A stretch of DNA of 64,000 nt from Dyella silvae. Its GTDB lineage: Bacteria > Pseudomonadota > Gammaproteobacteria > Xanthomonadales > Rhodanobacteraceae. Position numbers and translations under genes: made by a program. The stretch covers positions 372,001-436,000 of the forward strand of contig NZ_JAPJBQ010000001.1 in assembly GCF_026421305.1 (NCBI RefSeq), written 5' to 3'. Each line of letters opens with the position of its first letter. The first letter of the stretch is position 1. This document shows, piece after piece, positions 18,964 through 27,518 of this stretch. The notes beneath the pieces are model-generated. The model did not search any database, was not told the origin of the DNA, and saw only the letters and a program-made list of their open reading frames with translations.

Positions 18964-19281
18964 ATGCGCAAAGTGACCATCAGGTTTCAGGACGTCGCCA
19001 CCGAACTAGCCCAGATCAATGCCCAGCGCGATGACGTGATGGAACGCGCCTTCGTCATGCTCGAGCTGCGGCAGGGCACGCTCGCCACGATGCTGGTGCA
19101 GAGCCTGGGCGACCGGCAGCGCGCGGTGCGCTGGATGTGTCGCCATCAGAACGCCTTTGCCGGGCGCACTGCTTACGAGCTGCTGGCCGACGGCGAAGAA
19201 GACACCGTGTGGGATGAGATCGCCCTGATGAGCGATGCCCCCGTCGCCGCGCGGCTCAATTCGGTCCGCATGGCTTACTGA
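18964..19281 (+). CDS. Small protein resembling MbcA/ParS-type antitoxin C-terminus
   Basis: 105 residues, function unproven. The start at ATG 18964 follows GGAGGAG (18954-18960); an in-frame ATG at 18952 has poorer spacing. The C-terminal half, around RHQNAFAGRTAYELLADGEE, resembles the toxin-binding domain (DUF2384) of Xre/MbcA/ParS antitoxins, where a G-R-T-P-L-E-L-L segment is typical. No RES-domain or other toxin gene adjoins it, and no DNA-binding helix-turn-helix is evident. It may be an orphan antitoxin-like regulator or an unrelated family. Confidence 0.6.
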   Translation: MRKVTIRFQDVATELAQINAQRDDVMERAFVMLELRQGTLATMLVQSLGDRQRAVRWMCRHQNAFAGRTAYELLADGEEDTVWDEIALMSDAPVAARLNSVRMAY

Positions 19282-19338
19282 GCCGGTAAGCCATCGCTCC
19301 CGGAGGCCGAAAGGAACCACGGCTGTGGTCCCTCCGCT

Positions 19339-19360
19339 TGTCACGCGTTCCCGCGTGACA
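19339..19360. other. Perfect inverted repeat, possible operator or hairpin
   Basis: TGTCACGCG and CGCGTGACA flank TTCC in the 166-nt gap between two unknown small genes. A second perfect stem, CCGGTG-AGAG-CACCGG, lies at 19394-19409, just upstream of the next gene. Neither is followed by a T-run. Together they could form a structured leader for the gene at 19448. Confidence 0.5.
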
Positions 19361-19447
19361 GGGTGCGCAAGTATTTGCGATAGTCGCCCCGGGCCGGTGA
19401 GAGCACCGGACCCCGCAGGGAAGCGCACTCCGCACCAGGGAGGGGGA

Positions 19448-19882
19448 ATGAACGTACTCAAATGGCTATTCGTGGTGGGCGTAGCCGCCTGCGTGTATCA
19501 CTGGTGGCAAAAGCATCATGCCGATGGCGCGGATGGCGACACACAGACCGCGCTGCTGGAAAAGGGCACCGGCTTTGTGCCGTTCCCCCGACCGATGGGA
19601 GCGCGAGCCGACGCGGTGCTTATTTACGCGCCGGCCAATTGCCCTTCGGACGTGGCACGGCGGGCGAACAAGCTCGCGCAGCAACTGAAAGAGCTGGGCA
19701 TCCCCAGCGTCCAATTGCAGGAAGCCAGTTTCGATATCGATGGTTCGAATCCGGAGGCCATGGCGCAGATCAAAAGCGTGATGGAAGGAAAGGGGCCCCC
19801 GGTCATCATACGAGGGCGAGCCAAAGCCAATCCCACCATCGACGACGTAGTAGCCGAGTACCGCGCCCCTCGCAGGCGCTGA
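19448..19882 (+). CDS. Membrane-anchored glutaredoxin/thioredoxin-like protein
   Basis: 144 residues, uncharacterised. An N-terminal hydrophobic helix (residues 3-18, LKWLFVVGVAACVYHWW) suggests a membrane anchor. The soluble part has a thioredoxin-like pattern: a beta strand AVLIYAP, a single Cys in ANCPSD where redox proteins carry CxxC, a helix KLAQQLKELGIPSVQL, and a PPVIIRGR strand with the near-invariant Pro. Only one Cys remains in the motif, so a monothiol or non-redox role is likely. Start ATG 19448 has GGGAGGGGG just upstream. Confidence 0.62.
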   Translation: MNVLKWLFVVGVAACVYHWWQKHHADGADGDTQTALLEKGTGFVPFPRPMGARADAVLIYAPANCPSDVARRANKLAQQLKELGIPSVQLQEASFDIDGSNPEAMAQIKSVMEGKGPPVIIRGRAKANPTIDDVVAEYRAPRRR

Positions 19883-19900
19883 CAGCGCTGTCATACGGCG

Positions 19901-21472
19901 TCAGGGTGTGGGCTCCGCAGGCGCACGCAGCGCCCATACGCTGTTGGTATGGCCGTGGCGTGCGCGACGCATGGCGGCGCGTGCGAAACAGGCGAAGACG
20001 ACGCCGAGCGCGAGGCCAGTGAGGTCAACGCCCACGACACGCCAGCCTAGCGGCGATCCGCCCGAGAACATGGCCGGTGCGTTGCTGATCAAGTCGATCA
20101 TGGCGGTGCAGGCGGTAAGCGCCGCCGTTGCCCATAGCAATTCCACTGTTGCGCGCGCGATGGGGCGAGCACAGGCGTAGATGCACGCCGCCAGAAACAA
20201 GCCGTAGCACGCCACGCGCTGCGGCAAGGCGGCATCCATGTCCCACCGCACCGCAAGCCAGGTCGCGGCGAAAGCGCCAGAGATACCGAGGCAGGTACCG
20301 ATGCACACGCCGACGGTGGCACGCGCCATCACCTGCGTGCGTCGTGGCTGATCCAGATGGCGGCGCTTGCGCCGCGATTCGATCCACAGCAGGTTGCCGG
20401 AATAGAACAGAAAGGCGCCTGCCAGACCGAGCAGGAAGTAAAGCCACTGCACCGTCCGCCCGCCGAAACTGCCGAAATGCAGACCGAACAACGAGGCGTA
20501 GCTGATGCCATTGAGGCTGTAGCGATGTCCCACATAGGTGGCAAGCACGCTACCGTCGTGCGCGGACATGGCGACGGTGCCATAGGTGCCCAGCGTGTGC
20601 TGCGAAAGGCCACGGACTTCGGCCACGGCCTGGCGATCGCCGTAATGCACGAAATGTAGATAGTCCGGCTCGAAAGTGGTGACGCCGCTCGCCAGAGCGG
20701 CGGTACGCGCGCGTTGCATCAGTTCCACGGACGAAAGCATGCGGGCCGGCGTACCACTGGCAGTGACAGCCGGCGTGGTTTGCGTGGCCTTGCCAAAAGC
20801 CTCGATCAGCTTGCCATCAAAGGCGACGGTATTGAGTGTGGCCAGCGTGATGGTGAACAAGCAGAACAGCGCGCCTGTCACGGCAAAAATCACATGGAAG
20901 GGCAGGCTGATCACCCCGATGGCATTGTGTGCGTCCTGCCACAGGCGCTTGATATTGCGGCCCACGCGCATGGCAAAGAGGTCGCTGATCAATTGCGGCA
21001 AGTGGATCAGGATGCCGGACACCAGTGCGAGGCCATATAGCACGCTGACGATGCCCATCAGATACAGGCCCACGACCGGCAAGCCCAGCGAGTCATGCAA
21101 GGCATAGATGAAATCGGCCAGCTCGTTCTCGGCTGCGCCGGTGCGCGGCGCAGCCATCTGGCTTGCGGTGGCGAAACGGGCATGGTCGCCGTCCTGCCAA
21201 TAAGCGTAAGCCGCATGCGAGCTGTCGGTAGGCAACACGATGCCGAAATCATCGCGAGCAACGGGGTGCTCGGCGAGCAGCCGTTCGATCAGCGCATCCG
21301 TGGACACCCCGGCATCCATCGTGGTGCGCCACGGCGGGTTCTGCCACGCGGCGATATCGTCGTGGAATACCGTGAGCGCGCCGGCATAGAAAGCGACAAA
21401 CAGCGCGAAGCCAGCCAGCAGGCCGGTCCAGGTATGCACGGTTTGATAGGTGCGGATGGTGGAGGATTTCAT
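19901..21472 (-). CDS. PepSY-associated transmembrane protein
   Basis: 523-residue inner-membrane protein. An N-terminal helix follows the TYQTVHTWTGLLAGFALF motif typical of PepSY_TM proteins. A periplasmic domain comes next, then several helices (LHDSLGLPVVGLYLMGIVS, LPFHVIFAVTGALFCL and four more toward the C-terminus). Such proteins often accompany TonB-dependent siderophore receptors and include FoxB/FsqB-type ferrisiderophore reductases, so iron release in the periplasm or membrane is the likely job. It is the last gene of a three-gene operon controlled by a Fur box at 22040-22056. Confidence 0.85.
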   Translation of the reverse strand: MKSSTIRTYQTVHTWTGLLAGFALFVAFYAGALTVFHDDIAAWQNPPWRTTMDAGVSTDALIERLLAEHPVARDDFGIVLPTDSSHAAYAYWQDGDHARFATASQMAAPRTGAAENELADFIYALHDSLGLPVVGLYLMGIVSVLYGLALVSGILIHLPQLISDLFAMRVGRNIKRLWQDAHNAIGVISLPFHVIFAVTGALFCLFTITLATLNTVAFDGKLIEAFGKATQTTPAVTASGTPARMLSSVELMQRARTAALASGVTTFEPDYLHFVHYGDRQAVAEVRGLSQHTLGTYGTVAMSAHDGSVLATYVGHRYSLNGISYASLFGLHFGSFGGRTVQWLYFLLGLAGAFLFYSGNLLWIESRRKRRHLDQPRRTQVMARATVGVCIGTCLGISGAFAATWLAVRWDMDAALPQRVACYGLFLAACIYACARPIARATVELLWATAALTACTAMIDLISNAPAMFSGGSPLGWRVVGVDLTGLALGVVFACFARAAMRRARHGHTNSVWALRAPAEPTP

Positions 21473-21473
21473 C

Positions 21474-21731
21474 TCACGTTACTGCCATGCGTGCGATCCA
21501 CAACACGAGAAAGACCGCGGCATTGGCGATACCAAGCACCAGCCACGCGCGTGCGCCGCTACGGAACATGTACGTGCCTGCCATGAAGGCGGTCCACAGC
21601 GGGAAGAACAGGATCAGCGCGGGAACTACAAATGCCTCGCCGCGATTCGGCAACACGTGCAGCAACAGCGCTAGCAGGGCGGCGGCCAGCGGAAACCCCA
21701 GCAGGGTGCCGGCCAGACAACGGGCCATCAT
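21474..21731 (-). CDS. Small membrane protein, DUF3649-like
   Basis: 85 residues with three hydrophobic segments (CLAGTLLGFPLAAALLALLL; FVVPALILFFPLWTAFMAG; AWLVLGIANAAVFLVLWIA). The ATG at 21731 overlaps the stop of the upstream gene (ATGA), so translation is coupled; the PepSY gene starts 1 nt after its stop. Small membrane proteins of the DUF3649/DUF3325 types commonly sit with PepSY proteins in iron-uptake operons, and the position and size fit DUF3649. Function unknown. Confidence 0.68.
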   Translation of the reverse strand: MMARCLAGTLLGFPLAAALLALLLHVLPNRGEAFVVPALILFFPLWTAFMAGTYMFRSGARAWLVLGIANAAVFLVLWIARMAVT

Positions 21732-22000
21732 GACTGCGTGTTTTCCGCACCGGGGCCGCGCCACCAGGCGAGATAGGGCAACGTCACCCAGACCAACATG
21801 AGTGTGGTCAGTGCCGCCGCGATGCCTGCACCCGTACCGGCCTCTTGCATCCAGCATGCTATGCCGGCAACGAGCAGAAGCCCGCCGAGACGTCGTCCCG
21901 TGGTGGAAAGCGATCGCTTGCGCAGACGCTGTTGCTCGCTGGCCAGATAGACCAGCAGCGCTCCTGTAAATATCAGCGACAAAGCAATAACGACAATCAC
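21728..22000 (-). CDS. Small membrane protein, DUF3325-like
   Basis: 90 residues with three membrane helices and a basic loop (ASEQQRLRKRSLSTTGRR) between the first two. The start is GTG at 22000, with AGGAAG 5 nt upstream; longer readings have no ribosome site and would cross the promoter. It is the first gene of the Fur-controlled operon DUF3325-DUF3649-PepSY, whose members overlap or abut. The family assignment rests on pattern and context. Function unknown, presumably iron-linked. Confidence 0.65.
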   Translation of the reverse strand: MIVVIALSLIFTGALLVYLASEQQRLRKRSLSTTGRRLGGLLLVAGIACWMQEAGTGAGIAAALTTLMLVWVTLPYLAWWRGPGAENTQS

Positions 22001-22039
22001 GCGGGCTTCCTGGGCTTGTTTTGGCGTTCGGGCTCCATA

Positions 22040-22056
22040 TTGAGAATAATTCTCAA
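22040..22056 (-). promoter_or_regulatory. Fur box
   Basis: TTGAGAATAATTCTCAA is a perfect 8-1-8 palindrome containing the 7-1-7 Fur consensus form TGAGAATNATTCTCA. It lies 39 nt upstream of the GTG start at 22000 and covers the -10 element of the predicted promoter, as expected for repression by Fe-Fur. Confidence 0.88.
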
Positions 22057-22078
22057 TTGCGAATATTGCTTCTGTCAA
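22049..22078 (-). promoter_or_regulatory. Promoter of the PepSY iron operon
   Basis: On the minus strand a consensus -35 TTGACA (22078-22073) is followed after 18 nt by a -10-like GAGAAT (22054-22049) that lies within the Fur palindrome. Transcription would begin near 22042, giving a leader of about 40 nt. Confidence 0.65.
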
Positions 22079-22166
22079 GCCGAATGCGCAAACAGGCTGG
22101 TGACGCCAGGGATCACCAGCCCTTGGTTCGGGTGCCGCCCGCGTTTCGGGTGGCCAGATGAAGACC

Positions 22167-23033
22167 TCAGTGCTGTGGTAGCAGCAGCGTAGCGACCAAA
22201 CGGAAACCCCAGCCTTTCGGGCTGTTGGGTGTGTCCGCCGCCCAATAGCGCACGCCACCGGTGAAGCTCACCGGCAATGTGCCCACGCGGGTCAATTTCG
22301 CCACGGTGATATTGACCGGCACCACCCACTGGTGATGTTTCCAGTCGTAACTCGACTCGGCATTGAGGCCATACGTCCAGGCGGTGGGCGTGGTGAAGCT
22401 CAGAAACGGCTGGATAAAGGTGCTGCTGACATCGGGATGCGACGGGTCATGGCTGCGCACCGATGCAACCGACCAGATGTGATTGGCCAGCACGCCATAG
22501 GTCCAGCCATGGGATTGTTTGAGCAACACGGCGGTGGGACCGAGTCCCCATTTTTTGGAGCCAAGCAGTCCATCGGTAGCTGTCGGAATGAGAAACGCGG
22601 GGCCTGCGCCCCAGATGAGGCCGCTGCCGGTAGGGCGCGCGGGAGAGAAGAACAGACTCTGCGTGATATCGCCAAGACCACTCTGATGCCCTGAACCCGG
22701 AGAGATATCCGACTGCGACACGACGGGAAGGATCGTGCGCGAAATCATGGTCCAGTCCTCGCTCAGATGGATCGGAATGACCGGCTGGAAGTTCAGATAG
22801 GTCTTGTGTCCGTCGTCCGCCGGTCCAATCTTCTGGTCGTAGTTGAACTGAAAGGGCACGCTGATCAGGCTGGCGACGGGATTGGACAGCTTCTTCGCCA
22901 GCTCGACATTTTCGGCGTCACCCGATTGCTGCGCGTCTGCCCCGCGTGGTGACAATGCGCCTGCGACGAGCAAAACCATCATCGCGCCGCATAGCGGGCG
23001 CTTCCTGCCTCGCAGCGTCTGCGTACATGACAT
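22167..23033 (-). CDS. Outer-membrane beta-barrel protein (MetA-pathway transporter-like)
   Basis: 288 residues. The start ATG 23033 is 7 nt from AGGAG; a TTG at 23039 is too close. A signal peptide of about 34 residues ends near GADA. The remainder is a run of amphipathic strands of outer-membrane type (LNFQPVIPIHL, GLGDITQSLFFSP, WGAGPAFLIPTA), closing with GWGFRLVATLLLP. The pattern is that of proteins usually annotated as transporter or phenol-degradation MetA-like. No substrate can be named. It lies 111 nt beyond the Fur box and is transcribed toward it. Confidence 0.7.
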   Translation of the reverse strand: MSCTQTLRGRKRPLCGAMMVLLVAGALSPRGADAQQSGDAENVELAKKLSNPVASLISVPFQFNYDQKIGPADDGHKTYLNFQPVIPIHLSEDWTMISRTILPVVSQSDISPGSGHQSGLGDITQSLFFSPARPTGSGLIWGAGPAFLIPTATDGLLGSKKWGLGPTAVLLKQSHGWTYGVLANHIWSVASVRSHDPSHPDVSSTFIQPFLSFTTPTAWTYGLNAESSYDWKHHQWVVPVNITVAKLTRVGTLPVSFTGGVRYWAADTPNSPKGWGFRLVATLLLPQH

Positions 23034-23174
23034 CGGCAATCTCCTGAGTGGCTAAGTGACCGGCTTGCAGACCTATCGCTTGCGTCTGCAGAACCGGCGA
23101 CGTCCTGCCGTCAGGCCACAGGATGTTTTGATACGCGTCGCTCGAACAGCGAAGAACTACTTAATTGGCGTTGC

Positions 23175-24467
23175 CTAGAATTGATACTGCAACCGCGCCA
23201 CGATGGCCGAGGGGTGCTTGCCGTCGTAGGGGTCTCCCGGTTTGTTGAGGTTCACCGCGTGGACCAGATTCGCGGAGAGGCGTACGGATTTGTCCAGGTA
23301 CCAGTTGACGCCCACGGAAAGGTTGGTCTCCTTGCCGCCAAAGACGTCGCGGTTATTGAGGTCGGTGGTACTCAGGCGTACGGCGACTTCCAATGCGCCG
23401 CCGCCACGTCCATTCCATGACGCGTGGGGCACTACCGGGCCAAACGTGGCATTGCTCTCACGATAGTCACGGCTCTCGCCGGTCAACATCCAGCTGGCGT
23501 AGGCATACCAGCCCCAGAAGCGCAGCGAGGGGTAGCCACTGTCGCGCTGCAGGCGAGCTTCCATGTATTCCGCTTGCCAGGAGAACGGGCCGTTGACGTG
23601 AGCGGCTTCCAGCCCATAGCGCTGCACTTTGTTGGAACCGGAAATACTTCCGGTGTTGAGGAAATAGTCACTGCTGGACAGTGCCACCTCCGGCGCAGAG
23701 TCGAACTTCTGATCGTTGCCGGGCCCATAGCGCCGGGTCGAGTAGTCGACGGCCAGGTGGTATAGCCCACCCGCGGCTTTGAGCACGTAGGCAAGCCGCC
23801 CGGTAAGGGCGACGCCACGTTGCTGCCGGCCTTCGTCTTTGCCACCGGCGGTGAAGAAGCCATACGTCCATACCCAGGGACCACGGTAATCGCTGGAACT
23901 GATGCCGATGCTTCGGCTGGGTGCCAGCGCATTGGTGGTGGCACGTTCGAGAAAGGTGGTATTTCGGAAGCTGCCGAATTGCTCTATACCAAACGGCTCT
24001 TGCTGGTTGCCAATGGTGAGCACGCCGAAGTGTTCCGTTTGCTTGCGCACGTAAACATCTTTGAACTCGAAGTGGTCGTCCACCCACTGGGCGTCGGCGT
24101 AGAACAGCCAGTCAAGCCAGAGTTTGTGCGTCAGGTTGAGGTCGAAGCGGCGCAAGCTGACCTGGGTATCGCCCAACCCCTTGCCGGAATAGACCGCCGC
24201 ATCGCCCATCACATAGCCATGGATTTGCGTATGCAGGACCGGGGTGTCGATACCGCCGTCGAGCGGACGCATAAGCGAAAGTTTGCGCAGACTGGAGAGG
24301 GCCGCGCCACTGTCGGCCGGCGTGTTGGCTTGGGCTTCCTCGTCCCCTTGTGGTGGCGCCGGTTTGGACGGCTGATTGACGCAGCCGGAAGCGAGCGCGC
24401 ATGCGAGGCTCGTTGCTATCAACGCAGGAAGCCGCCGCGCCGATGTGCTACGCCCGAATTCGCCCAT
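23175..24467 (-). CDS. Phosphate-selective porin OprO/OprP family protein
   Basis: 430-residue outer-membrane porin of the Porin_O_P type. The family block is clear: LTHKLWLDWLFYADAQW, then KDVYVRKQTEHFGVLTIGNQ, QEPFGIEQFGSFRNTTFLER, and a C-terminal strand ending LQYQF. Family members pass phosphate or polyphosphate, but other substrates are known, and no phosphate-starvation site was seen. Oddly, the N-terminus resembles a lipoprotein signal (ALASGC, Cys29) followed by a Pro/Asp/Glu-rich linker, unusual for a porin; it may simply be a signal peptide with a nearby Cys. It is divergent from fabV. Confidence 0.82.
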   Translation of the reverse strand: MGEFGRSTSARRLPALIATSLACALASGCVNQPSKPAPPQGDEEAQANTPADSGAALSSLRKLSLMRPLDGGIDTPVLHTQIHGYVMGDAAVYSGKGLGDTQVSLRRFDLNLTHKLWLDWLFYADAQWVDDHFEFKDVYVRKQTEHFGVLTIGNQQEPFGIEQFGSFRNTTFLERATTNALAPSRSIGISSSDYRGPWVWTYGFFTAGGKDEGRQQRGVALTGRLAYVLKAAGGLYHLAVDYSTRRYGPGNDQKFDSAPEVALSSSDYFLNTGSISGSNKVQRYGLEAAHVNGPFSWQAEYMEARLQRDSGYPSLRFWGWYAYASWMLTGESRDYRESNATFGPVVPHASWNGRGGGALEVAVRLSTTDLNNRDVFGGKETNLSVGVNWYLDKSVRLSANLVHAVNLNKPGDPYDGKHPSAIVARLQYQF

Positions 24468-24741
24468 GATTCCCCGTCATCCTCAATCCTTTGTAACCGA
24501 TGGCAGCTCTGATGGTTGCCTTCGTCCGGTGTTCGCTATTCATAGTGGGGCGATTGTGAAATCGCAGTCTGTATGCGCGTTGTGCATGAATGGGTAGGCG
24601 AAGTGCCCGACAAGGCAAAAGGGCACCTGCCCGGACCGATCCAGGCCGCTGCCAGGCAGCCACAAGCCCTCCCTACGGCAGCGCATGGCCGGCCGTGCGG
24701 GTTAAGATGACGGTTTGTACTGCCCTCCCAGGAGTCCTCGA

Positions 24742-25947
24742 GTGATCATCAACCCCAAGGTGCGTGGTTTTATCTGCGTGACGGCCCATCCGGTCGGTTG
24801 CGAACGCAACGTGCTCGAACAGATCAACATCACCAAGGCGCAAGGTGACCTGGGCGAGGGCCCCAAGCGTGTGCTGGTCATCGGTGCCTCCACCGGCTAT
24901 GGCCTGGCCTCGCGCATCACGGCAGCCTTCGGTTATGGCGCGGCCACGCTGGGTGTGTTCTTCGAGAAGCCCAGCAGCGAGAGCAAGCCGGGCACGGCGG
25001 GCTGGTACAACTCCGCTGCCTTCGACAAGTTCGCCAAGCAGGCGGGTCTGTACAGCCGTTCGATAAATGGCGATGCGTTCTCCAACGAGACGCGCGAGCG
25101 CGCCATCGAGATGATCAAGAACGAGATGGGCGGCAAGATCGACCTGGTGGTGTATTCGCTCGCCTCGCCGGTGCGCAAGCTGCCGGACACTGGCGAATTG
25201 GTGCGCTCGTCGCTCAAGACCATTGGCGAGACCTTTACGGCCAACTCGGTCGACACCAACCGCGATACGGTGGTGCAGGCATCGGTTGAGCCGGCGACCG
25301 AGCAGGAGATCAAAGACACCGTCACCGTGATGGGTGGCGAGGACTGGAAGCTCTGGATCGATGCGTTGAGCAAGGCTGGTGTGCTGGCCGACCACGCCAA
25401 GACGGTCGCCTACAGCTATATCGGTACGGAAATTACCTGGCCGATGTACTGGCACGGCACGCTGGGCCAGGCCAAGCAGCACCTGGACAACACGGCCAGG
25501 CAGCTGGTCGCCGAGCATAAGGCCGAACATCTCGACGCTTACGTGGGCGTGATGAAGTCGGTGGTGACGCAGGCCAGCGCGGCGATCCCTGTGCTGCCGC
25601 TGTACATCGCCATTTCCTTCCGCGTGATGAAGGAAAAAGGCATCCACGAAGGCACCATCGAACAGATCAACCGCCTGTTCCGCGACCGCATGTACCGCAC
25701 GGACCATCAGGCGCCGGAGCTCGACAACGATGGTCGCCTGCGCCTGGACGACTGGGAGCTTCGTGAGGACGTGCAGCAGGTCTGCAAGGCGCTGTGGCCG
25801 ACCATCACCACAGAGACCCTCAACGAGCTCACCGACTACGCCGGCTACAAGAGCGACTTCCTGCGTCTGTTCGGCTTCGGCCGTGAAGACGTGAACTACG
25901 AGGAAGAGGTCGACGCCGACCGCCGCTTCGACGTCGTCGAGCTCTGA
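24742..25947 (+). CDS. fabV: Enoyl-ACP/enoyl-CoA reductase FabV
   Basis: NADH-dependent enoyl reductase that completes each fatty-acid elongation round. 401 residues, the normal FabV length. The start is GTG 24742, preceded by AGGAG, giving the family N-terminus (M)[16 protein letters not shown]. The Rossmann glycine motif GASTGYGLA and the FabV active-site pattern Y-x8-K ([10 protein letters not shown]) are present, with the C-terminal [15 protein letters not shown] block. FabV enzymes are known for low triclosan sensitivity and are common in Xanthomonads. It is probably monocistronic, with a strong hairpin after the stop. Confidence 0.95.
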   Translation: MIINPKVRGFICVTAHPVGCERNVLEQINITKAQGDLGEGPKRVLVIGASTGYGLASRITAAFGYGAATLGVFFEKPSSESKPGTAGWYNSAAFDKFAKQAGLYSRSINGDAFSNETRERAIEMIKNEMGGKIDLVVYSLASPVRKLPDTGELVRSSLKTIGETFTANSVDTNRDTVVQASVEPATEQEIKDTVTVMGGEDWKLWIDALSKAGVLADHAKTVAYSYIGTEITWPMYWHGTLGQAKQHLDNTARQLVAEHKAEHLDAYVGVMKSVVTQASAAIPVLPLYIAISFRVMKEKGIHEGTIEQINRLFRDRMYRTDHQAPELDNDGRLRLDDWELREDVQQVCKALWPTITTETLNELTDYAGYKSDFLRLFGFGREDVNYEEEVDADRRFDVVEL

Positions 25948-25957
25948 GGCGACACCC

Positions 25958-25982
25958 GGGATGCCGCCGGTGGCGGCATCCC
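25958..25982 (+). terminator. Hairpin terminator after fabV
   Basis: A perfect 11-bp stem, GGGATGCCGCC with GGCGGCATCCC, closes on the loop GGT, 11 nt after the fabV stop. The sequence that follows (CCTTCGG) has no real T-run, so it is either a weak intrinsic terminator or a 3'-stabilising hairpin. Confidence 0.6.
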
Positions 25983-26098
25983 CTTCGGCACGTATCTCTG
26001 GCCGACAGTGACTGCCAGCGGGCAGCGCTGCCGGATACCCCTTGTGGCAGCACGGAAGCCGGGCATACAGCGGCGCCCATTCTCAATAAGCTGTTGCC

Positions 26099-27517
26099 AT
26101 GAGCACCGCCATCGTCTGGTTCCGCCGGGATCTCCGCCTCGCCGATCATCCGGCGCTCAGCGCGGCTTCCCAGGCGCACGAACACATTCTTCCGCTCTAT
26201 ATCCATGCCCCCCACGAGGATGGTTTGTGGCCGGCCGGCAGTGCGAGCCAGTGGTGGCTTCATCACTCCCTTTCCAGACTTGACCTGAGCTTGCGTGAGC
26301 GTGGCAATGCGCTGCACCTGGCCCAAGGTGACAGCCTGCACGTGCTTGGCGATCTCATCGAGCGCACGGGCGCCAGCGCGGTGTACTGGAGCCGCCAGTA
26401 CGAACCCTCGGCCATGGCGCGCGATACCGGCATCAAGGCTGCGTTGCGCGAGCAAGGTATTGAGGTGCATAGCTTCAACGCGTCGTTGTGGTGCGAGCCG
26501 TGGCAGATCGAGACGAAGCAACAAGGACCCTATAGCGTCTTCACTCCCTTCTGGCGGAATCTTCGTACGCACCTCGGCGCAGGCAAACCCTTGCCGGCGC
26601 CTTCGTCGTTGCGTGGGGCGATAGTGGACGGAGGCTTGCCGATTGACGCACTCCGGCTGCTTCCAGCAATTCGCTGGGACCTCGGCCTGCAGGAGACATG
26701 GCAGCCGGGAGAGCAGGGGGCGCGCGAGCTGCTCGACATTTTCATGGACGATGCGGCGCGTGACTACGCGCAGGCTCGTGATCTCCCGGCTTGCCACGGA
26801 ACGTCACGTCTTTCACCTCACCTGCATTTCGGGGAGATATCGCCGGGGCAGATTCATCAGCTGTTGGCGAATCAGGCCGCGGCCGTCGATGTACGCCACC
26901 GCCCCGAAATCGAGCCTTATCTGCGCGAGCTGGGATGGCGCGAGTTTGCGCATCACCTGCTTTACCACTTCCAGGACACGCCCACGGAAAACTTCAACAA
27001 GCAGTTCGACAGGTTTCCCTGGGCAGACAACGATGCATCTTCCCTTGAGCGCTGGCAGCGCGGGAGCACAGGCATTCCCCTGGTAGACGCTGGCATGCGC
27101 GAACTCTGGCATACCGGATGGATGCACAATCGCGTGCGCATGATCGTTGCCAGCTTTCTCACTAAAAACCTGAGGCAGCACTGGCTTAACGGCGCGCGAT
27201 GGTTCTGGGACACGTTGGTCGACGCCGATCTCGCCAACAATACGCTGGGCTGGCAGTGGGTGGCCGGTAGCGGCGCGGATGCCGCGCCTTTTTTTCGCGT
27301 ATTCAATCCGGTGACACAGGCACAGAAGTTCGATCCGCAAGGGCGTTACCTGCGGCGCTGGCTGCCTGAGTTGTCTTCGGCGCCGCTGCCTCTGTTGTTT
27401 GAGCCATGGAAGGATCCGGAGCTGCTGCGCCGCAGTGGTTATCCCGCGCCCATGCTCGATCTTGGCGACACGCGTCTGGCGGCGCTGGATGCCTGGCGCG
27501 TGATGCGCAGCGTATAG
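26099..27517 (+). CDS. phrB: Deoxyribodipyrimidine photo-lyase
   Basis: Light-driven repair of cyclobutane pyrimidine dimers using FADH- and an antenna chromophore. 472 residues, as for E. coli PhrB. The N-terminal photolyase domain begins STAIVWFRRDLRLADHPAL. The FAD-binding half shows TSRLSPHLHFGEISPG, the WREFAHHLLYHF block, the GIPLVDAGMRELWHTGWMHNR stretch and the NNTLGWQWVAGSG and FRVFNPVTQ motifs. A CPD photolyase is more likely than a cryptochrome. It converges on the antiporter gene with a 1-nt gap. Confidence 0.95.
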   Translation: MSTAIVWFRRDLRLADHPALSAASQAHEHILPLYIHAPHEDGLWPAGSASQWWLHHSLSRLDLSLRERGNALHLAQGDSLHVLGDLIERTGASAVYWSRQYEPSAMARDTGIKAALREQGIEVHSFNASLWCEPWQIETKQQGPYSVFTPFWRNLRTHLGAGKPLPAPSSLRGAIVDGGLPIDALRLLPAIRWDLGLQETWQPGEQGARELLDIFMDDAARDYAQARDLPACHGTSRLSPHLHFGEISPGQIHQLLANQAAAVDVRHRPEIEPYLRELGWREFAHHLLYHFQDTPTENFNKQFDRFPWADNDASSLERWQRGSTGIPLVDAGMRELWHTGWMHNRVRMIVASFLTKNLRQHWLNGARWFWDTLVDADLANNTLGWQWVAGSGADAAPFFRVFNPVTQAQKFDPQGRYLRRWLPELSSAPLPLLFEPWKDPELLRRSGYPAPMLDLGDTRLAALDAWRVMRSV

Positions 27518-27518
27518 A

